From: Burkholderiales bacterium
Lineage (GTDB): Bacteria; Pseudomonadota; Gammaproteobacteria; Burkholderiales; Burkholderiaceae_C
Reading direction: 5' to 3'
Assembly (NCBI GenBank): GCA_947448105.1
Contig: CANFNE010000084.1
Coordinates: forward strand, 1 to 9,314
DNA: 9,314 bases
Shown here: positions 5,021-9,314 of the stretch, in pieces
Numbering within the stretch: the stretch's first letter is position 1
How the letters are laid out: the number at the start of each line of letters is the position of its first letter
Translations under genes and position numbers: made by a program
Notes under the pieces: generated by a model
The model's input: only the letters and a program-made list of their open reading frames with translations
What the model was told of the DNA's origin: nothing
Database searches by the model: none

Positions 5021-6241
5021 TTAAAGGGCTGCGCCGGGCAGGCGCTGGGCAATTTCGCGCACCAGAATGCGCGCAAGGCTCAATTTGCTGGCGCGGGGAA
5101 TGTCCACCGCACCCTGCGCGCCCACCAGCAGCAGCGCGTTGTCGTCCTGGCCAAAGGTGGCCGGGCCAATATTGCCCACCAGCAAAGGAACGCCTTTGCG
5201 CTGGCGTTTGGCAGCGGCATGCGCCAGCAAATCGTGGCTTTCGGCCGCAAAGCCCACGCAAAATAGCGCGCCGCTTTGCGCACGCTTTGATTGCGCCAGT
5301 ATGGCCAGAATGTCCGGGTTTTCCTGCAGGGCCAGATGCGGCACCTGGCCAGAGCCGTCTTTTTTGATCTTGTGGTCGGTGCTGGCCAGGGGCCGCCAGT
5401 CGGCCACAGCGGCCGTGGCAATAAAGATGCTCGCGTCATCCGCCTGCGCCAGGCAGGCTTGCAACATGTCCTGGGCCGACTGCACGTCGATACGGCGCAC
5501 GCCCTGCGGCGTAACTAGCGCCACCGGACCGGCCACCAGCGTGACATCGGCACCCGCCTCTTGCGCAGCGCGCGCCAGGGCAAAACCCATCTTGCCGCTG
5601 GAGCGGTTGGTGATGCCGCGCACCGGGTCGATGGCCTCAAAGGTGGGACCAGCGGTAATCAAAACACGCTGCCCGGTCAACCATTTAGGCTGGAAAAACG
5701 CAATCACATCGTGCAGCAACTCTTGCGGCTCGCGCATGCGGCCGTCGCCGGTTTCGCCACACGCCTGGTCGCCCGCGCCCACGCCCAGCACCGTGGCACC
5801 GTCTGCACGCAGCTGCGCCACATTGCGTACCGTAGCGGGGTGCGCCCACATTTCGCGGTTCATGGCCGGGGCTAAAAGCAAAGGCACCGATTCGATGGGA
5901 CGTGCCAGGCACATCAGGCTGAGCAAATCGTCAGCGCGCCCGTGCAGCAGTTTGGCCATGAAATCGGCGCTGCAGGGTGCGATCAGAATGGCGTCGGCCG
6001 CGCGGCTCAGGTTGATGTGCGCCATGTTGTTGGTTTCACGCGCGTCCCACTGCGAGGTGTAAACGCTGCGTTGGCTCAGGGCCTGCAGGGTAACGGGGGT
6101 AATGAACTGGGCGGCGGCCTCGGTCATCACCACCTGCACGGTGGCGCCTTCCTTGATGAGCGCGCGGCACAGTTCGGCGGCCTTGTAGCACGCAATGCCG
6201 CCGCTGAGTCCCAAAACAATGTGTTTACCGCTTAATTCCAT
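5021..6241 (-). CDS. coaBC: Bifunctional phosphopantothenoylcysteine decarboxylase / phosphopantothenate-cysteine ligase
   Basis: CoaBC (Dfp) performs two consecutive steps of coenzyme A synthesis: CTP-dependent ligation of cysteine to 4'-phosphopantothenate (CoaB), then FMN-dependent decarboxylation to 4'-phosphopantetheine (CoaC). The 406-residue protein equals the E. coli length. The CoaC half (about 1-185) has the FMN-binding LGLSGGIACYKAAEL (10-24), catalytic His75 in NNMAHINLSRAAD, PAMNREMW (125-132) and Cys160 in the flap GDQACGETGDGRM. The CoaB half (about 190-400) has ITAGPTFEAIDPVRGITNRSSGKMG, with Asn211 matching E. coli N210, then AAVADWRP (276-283) and the KIKK lysines (290-293) matching the K289 region. 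The start at 6239-6241 gives the family N-terminus; AGGG lies about 10 nt upstream. It heads a coaBC-dut unit and is divergent from pyrG across 118 bp. Confidence 0.97.
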   Translation of the reverse strand: MELSGKHIVLGLSGGIACYKAAELCRALIKEGATVQVVMTEAAAQFITPVTLQALSQRSVYTSQWDARETNNMAHINLSRAADAILIAPCSADFMAKLLHGRADDLLSLMCLARPIESVPLLLAPAMNREMWAHPATVRNVAQLRADGATVLGVGAGDQACGETGDGRMREPQELLHDVIAFFQPKWLTGQRVLITAGPTFEAIDPVRGITNRSSGKMGFALARAAQEAGADVTLVAGPVALVTPQGVRRIDVQSAQDMLQACLAQADDASIFIATAAVADWRPLASTDHKIKKDGSGQVPHLALQENPDILAILAQSKRAQSGALFCVGFAAESHDLLAHAAAKRQRKGVPLLVGNIGPATFGQDDNALLLVGAQGAVDIPRASKLSLARILVREIAQRLPGAAL

Positions 6242-6310
6242 CCGCCAGGCCCTGCTTTCAATACTACTGCGGGGCCGAAACGGACCCTAAAGCGCAATGT
6301 AGCAGACACC

Positions 6311-6316
6311 TATAAT
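6311..6316 (+). promoter_or_regulatory. -10 box (TATAAT) of the pyrG-kdsA-eno unit
   Basis: A perfect TATAAT lies 43 bp upstream of the pyrG ATG, in the 118-bp divergent gap with coaBC. The expected -35 position (6287-6293) reads CTAAAGC, a poor match to TTGACA, and there is no extended-10 TG. Transcription would begin near 6323, giving a leader of about 36 nt, too short for the pyrG reiterative-transcription attenuator known in Bacillus, and no such C-run is seen. Confidence 0.65.
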
Positions 6317-6359
6317 CTCGCATTACCAGCTTCCCGAGCCCCAGGGTTCGTACACTGAC

Positions 6360-8027
6360 ATGACCAAATTTGTCTTCGTCACCGGTGGCGTGGTCTCTTC
6401 CCTGGGTAAGGGAATTGCATCCGCCTCCCTCGCCGCGCTCTTGGAATCGCGGGGTCTGACAGTCACCCTGATCAAACTCGATCCCTACCTCAACGTCGAC
6501 CCGGGCACCATGTCGCCCCTGCAGCACGGCGAGGTGTTCGTCACCGACGACGGCGCAGAAACCGACCTCGACTTGGGCCATTACGAGCGCTTTGTGGAAA
6601 CCCGCATGCGCAAGGCCAACAATTTCACCACCGGTCAAATCTACAAAAGCGTGCTCGACAAAGAGCGCCGCGGCGACTATTTGGGCAAGACGGTGCAAGT
6701 GATCCCGCACGTCACCAACGAAATCCAGGAATTCGTCAAACGCGGCGCCCGCCTGGGCGAGCCCGATGCGGTGGACGTGGCCATTGTGGAAATTGGCGGC
6801 ACCGTGGGCGACATTGAGTCCCTGCCCTTCTTGGAAGCTGTGCGCCAGATGAGCCTGCAAATGGGGCCGAACAACACCGCTTTTGTGCACCTGAGCTACG
6901 TGCCCTGGATTGCGGCAGCCGGCGAACTCAAAACCAAACCCACCCAGCACACCGCCAAGCAGCTGCGCGAAATCGGTATCCAGGCCGACGCGCTGGTGTG
7001 CCGCGCTGACCGCCCGATTCCTGATGAAGAGCGGCAGAAAATCTCGCTGTTCTCGAACGTGCCGGTGTGGGGCGTGATCTCCATGTGGGACGTGGACACC
7101 ATCTACAAAGTGCCGCGCATGCTGCACGAGCAGGGCCTGGACGGCCTGATTTGCGACAAGCTGCGCCTCAACACACCTCCAGCCAAACTCAAGCGCTGGG
7201 ACGATTTGGTCTACGAGACGGAACACCCCGAAGGCGAGGTCAGCATCGCCATGGTGGGCAAGTACGTTGATTTGTCCGACAGCTACAAGTCGCTCAACGA
7301 GGCGCTGCGCCATGCTGGCATGAAAAACCATGTCAAGGTGAAGATCAGCTACATCGACTCCGAAACCATCACGCCGGAGTCGGTGCAGCAGCTGGCCAAG
7401 TTTGACGCGGTGCTGGTGCCCGGCGGTTTTGGCAAGCGCGGCATTGAAGGAAAAATCACCGCCGCCCGCTTTGCGCGCGAAAACAAGGTGCCTTACCTGG
7501 GCATTTGCTTAGGTATGCAAGTGGCGACCATCGAATTTGCCCGCCACGTGGCCGGCCTGGCAGACGCCAACAGCACCGAATTTGAGGCCGATACGCCCCA
7601 CCCCGTGATCGCGCTGATCACCGAGTGGAAAGACAGCGACGGCACCATTAACACCCGCGACAAAAACTCCGACCTGGGCGGCACCATGCGCCTGGGTGCG
7701 CAAAGCTCGGACGTGGCGAAAAACACCATTGCCCACGCCATCTATGGCGACGTAGTGACCGAGCGCCACCGCCATCGCTATGAGGCCAACGTTAACTATC
7801 TGGACCAACTGCGCAAATCCGGTCTGGTGATCTCGGCCCTGACCCAGCGCGAGCAACTGACCGAAATGGTCGAACTGCCCCAAGCCGTGCACCCCTGGTT
7901 TGTGGGTGTGCAGTTCCACCCCGAATTCAAATCCACGCCCTGGGACGGCCACCCGCTGTTCAACGCCTTCATCCGCGCCTCACTGGACCACCAACTGGCG
8001 GGCAAGTCCTTGAAGGTCGCAGCATGA
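6360..8027 (+). CDS. pyrG: CTP synthase (glutamine-hydrolysing)
   Basis: PyrG aminates UTP to CTP with ATP and glutamine, the last step of pyrimidine nucleotide synthesis; the tetramer is inhibited by CTP. At 555 residues it is a normal length (E. coli 545). The amidoligase domain (about 1-270) opens with KFVFVTGGVVSSLGKGIAS, with the P-loop Lys17, then LIKLDPYLNVDPGTMSP, DDGAETDLDLGHYERF and VEIGGTVGDIES, which carry the UTP- and metal-binding residues. The class I glutaminase domain (about 290-545) has GGFGKRG, the nucleophile Cys383 in GICLGMQ, and His520 and Glu522 in FHPEF, completing the Cys-His-Glu triad. The ATG at 6360 is followed at once by conserved sequence; AGGG (6343-6346) is rather far upstream at 13 nt. 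It overlaps kdsA by 4 nt (ATGA), which indicates translational coupling. It is probably transcribed from the TATAAT at 6311. Confidence 0.99.
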   Translation: MTKFVFVTGGVVSSLGKGIASASLAALLESRGLTVTLIKLDPYLNVDPGTMSPLQHGEVFVTDDGAETDLDLGHYERFVETRMRKANNFTTGQIYKSVLDKERRGDYLGKTVQVIPHVTNEIQEFVKRGARLGEPDAVDVAIVEIGGTVGDIESLPFLEAVRQMSLQMGPNNTAFVHLSYVPWIAAAGELKTKPTQHTAKQLREIGIQADALVCRADRPIPDEERQKISLFSNVPVWGVISMWDVDTIYKVPRMLHEQGLDGLICDKLRLNTPPAKLKRWDDLVYETEHPEGEVSIAMVGKYVDLSDSYKSLNEALRHAGMKNHVKVKISYIDSETITPESVQQLAKFDAVLVPGGFGKRGIEGKITAARFARENKVPYLGICLGMQVATIEFARHVAGLADANSTEFEADTPHPVIALITEWKDSDGTINTRDKNSDLGGTMRLGAQSSDVAKNTIAHAIYGDVVTERHRHRYEANVNYLDQLRKSGLVISALTQREQLTEMVELPQAVHPWFVGVQFHPEFKSTPWDGHPLFNAFIRASLDHQLAGKSLKVAA

Positions 8028-8878
8028 AACTTTGCGGATTTGACGTTGGCTTGGAGCACCGGATTTTCTTGATCGCAGGCCCCTGCGTGATCGAATCTGA
8101 GCAGTTGCAGATGGATACCGCAGGGACGCTGAAAGAAATCACCTCCGCCTTGGGCATTCCCTTTATCTTCAAGAGCAGCTTTGACAAGGCCAACCGCTCC
8201 AGCGGAACCACCTTTCGTGGCCCCGGCATCGACAAGGGGCTGGAGATTTTGGCCAAGGTCAAGCGCGAGCTCGGCGTGCCGGTGCTCACCGACATCCACA
8301 GCGAAGACCAAATCGCCCAAGTCTGCAGCGTGGTCGATGTGTTGCAAACCCCGGCCTTTTTGTGCCGCCAGACCGATTTCATCCGCGCCGTGGCCCAGTC
8401 CGGCAAGCCGGTGAATATCAAGAAGGGCCAGTTTCTGGCGCCTGGCGACATGAAAAACGTGATCGACAAGGCGCGCACTGCGGCGCGCGAGGCCGGCCTT
8501 CCCGAAGACAACTTCATGGCCTGCGAGCGCGGCGCAAGCTTTGGCTACAACAACCTGGTAAGCGACATGCGCAGCCTGGCCATCATGCGCGAGACCGGCG
8601 CGCCCGTGGTGTTTGACGCCACGCATTCGGTGCAATTGCCCGGCGGGCAAGGCACAAGCAGCGGCGGCCAGCGCGAAATGGTGCCGGTGCTGGCGCGTGC
8701 AGCGGTGGCCGTGGGCGTGGCAGGTTTGTTCATGGAAACCCATCCGGATCCGTCCAAGGCTTTGAGCGACGGCCCCAACGCCGTGCCCCTCAAACACATG
8801 CGCGCACTGCTGGAAACCCTGGTGGCGCTGGATTACGTAAGCAAAAAAACCCCGTTTCTGGAAAATAACTTCCAGTAA
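8024..8878 (+). CDS. kdsA: 3-deoxy-8-phosphooctulonate synthase (KDO-8-phosphate synthase), metal-dependent type
   Basis: KdsA condenses PEP with D-arabinose-5-phosphate to Kdo-8-phosphate, the precursor of the Kdo sugars of LPS. The 284-residue TIM barrel has IAGPCVIES (17-25), KSSFDKANRSS, GPGIDKGLEIL, NIKKGQFLAPGDM, CERGASFGYNNLVSDMR, FDATHS and ETHPDP. Cys21 stands where the E. coli enzyme has Asn (GGMNVLES). With His201, Glu238 and Asp249 it forms the metal set of the class II, metal-dependent enzymes; the spacings His-Glu 37 and Glu-Asp 11 equal those of the Aquifex enzyme (C11, H185, E222, D233). The ATG overlaps the pyrG stop by 4 nt and has a good Shine-Dalgarno GAAGG (8012-8016) 7 nt upstream. 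pyrG-kdsA-eno order is known in Pseudomonas and other Proteobacteria; eno supplies PEP and pyrG the CTP for CMP-Kdo. Confidence 0.98.
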   Translation: MKLCGFDVGLEHRIFLIAGPCVIESEQLQMDTAGTLKEITSALGIPFIFKSSFDKANRSSGTTFRGPGIDKGLEILAKVKRELGVPVLTDIHSEDQIAQVCSVVDVLQTPAFLCRQTDFIRAVAQSGKPVNIKKGQFLAPGDMKNVIDKARTAAREAGLPEDNFMACERGASFGYNNLVSDMRSLAIMRETGAPVVFDATHSVQLPGGQGTSSGGQREMVPVLARAAVAVGVAGLFMETHPDPSKALSDGPNAVPLKHMRALLETLVALDYVSKKTPFLENNFQ

Positions 8879-8906
8879 GCAACGTACAACGCAGCGCCGC
8901 CCTGAA

Positions 8907-8921
8907 ACGCATTGAATGCGT
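8907..8921. other. Inverted repeat in the kdsA-eno gap
   Basis: ACGCATT (8907-8913), one central G, and AATGCGT (8915-8921) form a perfect 7-bp inverted repeat 28 bp after the kdsA stop and 45 bp before eno. No T-run follows, so it is not an intrinsic terminator; a protein-binding site or an mRNA-stabilising hairpin are options. The rest of the 88-bp gap holds no gene. Confidence 0.4.
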
Positions 8922-8966
8922 GGGCTGCCAGAGATTTATTGACAACAACCTTTTGAAAGACCAGCG

Positions 8967-9314
8967 ATGAGCGCAATTGTGGACATAGTGGGACGCGAGA
9001 TTTTGGACAGCCGGGGCAACCCGACCGTGGAATGCGATGTGTTGCTGGAAAGCGGCACCATGGGCCGCGCGGCTGTGCCCTCGGGCGCTTCCACCGGTTC
9101 ACGCGAGGCCATTGAACTGCGCGACGGCGACCACATGCGCTACCTGGGCAAGGGCGTGCGCAAGGCGGTAGACCACATCAACACCGAAATCTCCGAAGCC
9201 GTGTTGGGCCTGGACGCCTCCGAGCAGGCCTTTCTGGACAAAACACTGATTGACCTGGACGGCACCGAAAACAAGAGCCGCCTGGGCGCCAACGCCATGT
9301 TGGCGGTCTCCATG
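8967..9314 (+). CDS. eno: Enolase, N-terminal part (3' truncated by window)
   Basis: Enolase interconverts 2-phosphoglycerate and PEP in glycolysis and is also part of the RNA degradosome in some Proteobacteria. The 116 codons seen are still open at the window edge. The protein begins MSAIVDIVGREILDSRGNPT, the near-invariant enolase N-terminus. It continues with AAVPSGASTGSREAIELRDGD, in which Ser42 in the SGASTG loop binds the second magnesium on catalytic closure, then the GKGV..A and LIDLDGTENKSRLGANA blocks of the N-terminal alpha/beta domain. The catalytic barrel lies outside the window. A Shine-Dalgarno-like GAAAGA (8955-8960) precedes the ATG by 6 nt. It is 88 bp downstream of kdsA, so it may be both co-transcribed with pyrG-kdsA and expressed on its own, but no convincing promoter is visible in the gap. 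Confidence 0.98.
   Translation, partial: MSAIVDIVGREILDSRGNPTVECDVLLESGTMGRAAVPSGASTGSREAIELRDGDHMRYLGKGVRKAVDHINTEISEAVLGLDASEQAFLDKTLIDLDGTENKSRLGANAMLAVSM

Noticed and set aside
5067..6062. A 331-codon + strand open frame opposite coaBC.
   Set aside because: Ser/Arg/Ala-rich composition typical of antisense frames; coaBC motifs are intact on the - strand.
6264..7331. A 355-codon - strand open frame opposite pyrG.
   Set aside because: Shadow of the pyrG reading frame; no domain and no consistent start signal.
7796..8797. A 333-codon - strand open frame across the pyrG-kdsA junction.
   Set aside because: Antisense shadow crossing two conserved genes; no family features.
8939..8944. A perfect TTGACA upstream of eno as a -35 box.
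   Set aside because: No -10-like sequence lies at 16-18 bp; the expected position overlaps the ribosome-binding region and start codon of eno.
1..9314. A search by eye for a defence system, mobile element, CRISPR array, tRNA or new gene cluster.
   Set aside because: All long coding frames belong to recognised core families in known arrangements; no direct-repeat arrays, terminal inverted repeats, integrase or transposase genes were seen.

Overview
The window looks like a chromosomal housekeeping segment of a betaproteobacterium in the Burkholderiales, most likely Comamonadaceae (Rhodoferax/Polaromonas/Curvibacter-like). This rests on gene content and order, the high-GC codon use and the protein sequences, all read by eye without a database search. 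Nearly every base is accounted for by conserved core genes. I see no phage, insertion sequence, integron, CRISPR array, tRNA or rRNA, and no sign of an undescribed multi-gene system.

Layout. (1) Bases 1-2325, + strand: the C-terminal end of a class I SAM-dependent methyltransferase, then dapA (lysine/peptidoglycan precursor) and bamC (outer-membrane assembly lipoprotein). The dapA-bamC pairing is also found in E. coli. (2) Bases 2360-2389: a symmetrical bidirectional terminator between bamC and a convergent 56-residue Ala/Pro-rich lipoprotein gene on the - strand. Its leader carries a perfect 16-bp palindrome and its alanine codons are strongly biased to GCT. (3) Bases 2783-4524: a divergent pair, a JmjC/cupin ribosomal-protein oxygenase (- strand, YcfD/RoxA type) and a SlyD-like FKBP prolyl isomerase (+ strand), separated by 56 bp. 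(4) Bases 4557-6241, - strand: coaBC followed by dut, the same neighbours as dfp-dut in E. coli. (5) Bases 6311-9314, + strand: a perfect TATAAT -10 box, then pyrG, kdsA (overlapping pyrG by 4 nt) and the first 116 codons of eno. This is the pyrG-kdsA-eno cluster known from other Proteobacteria.

Together the genes cover central envelope and nucleotide metabolism: DapA feeds diaminopimelate to peptidoglycan, BamC helps insert outer-membrane proteins, and KdsA makes the Kdo precursor of LPS. PyrG makes CTP, which is also needed to activate Kdo as CMP-Kdo and for CoaB, which uses CTP in most bacteria. Dut keeps uracil out of DNA, CoaBC makes CoA, and enolase supplies the PEP that KdsA consumes. 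The items most worth a second look are the probably highly expressed small lipoprotein with its palindromic leader, the metal-dependent type of KdsA, the bamC start choice, and the shared palindromic promoter candidate between roxA and slyD.
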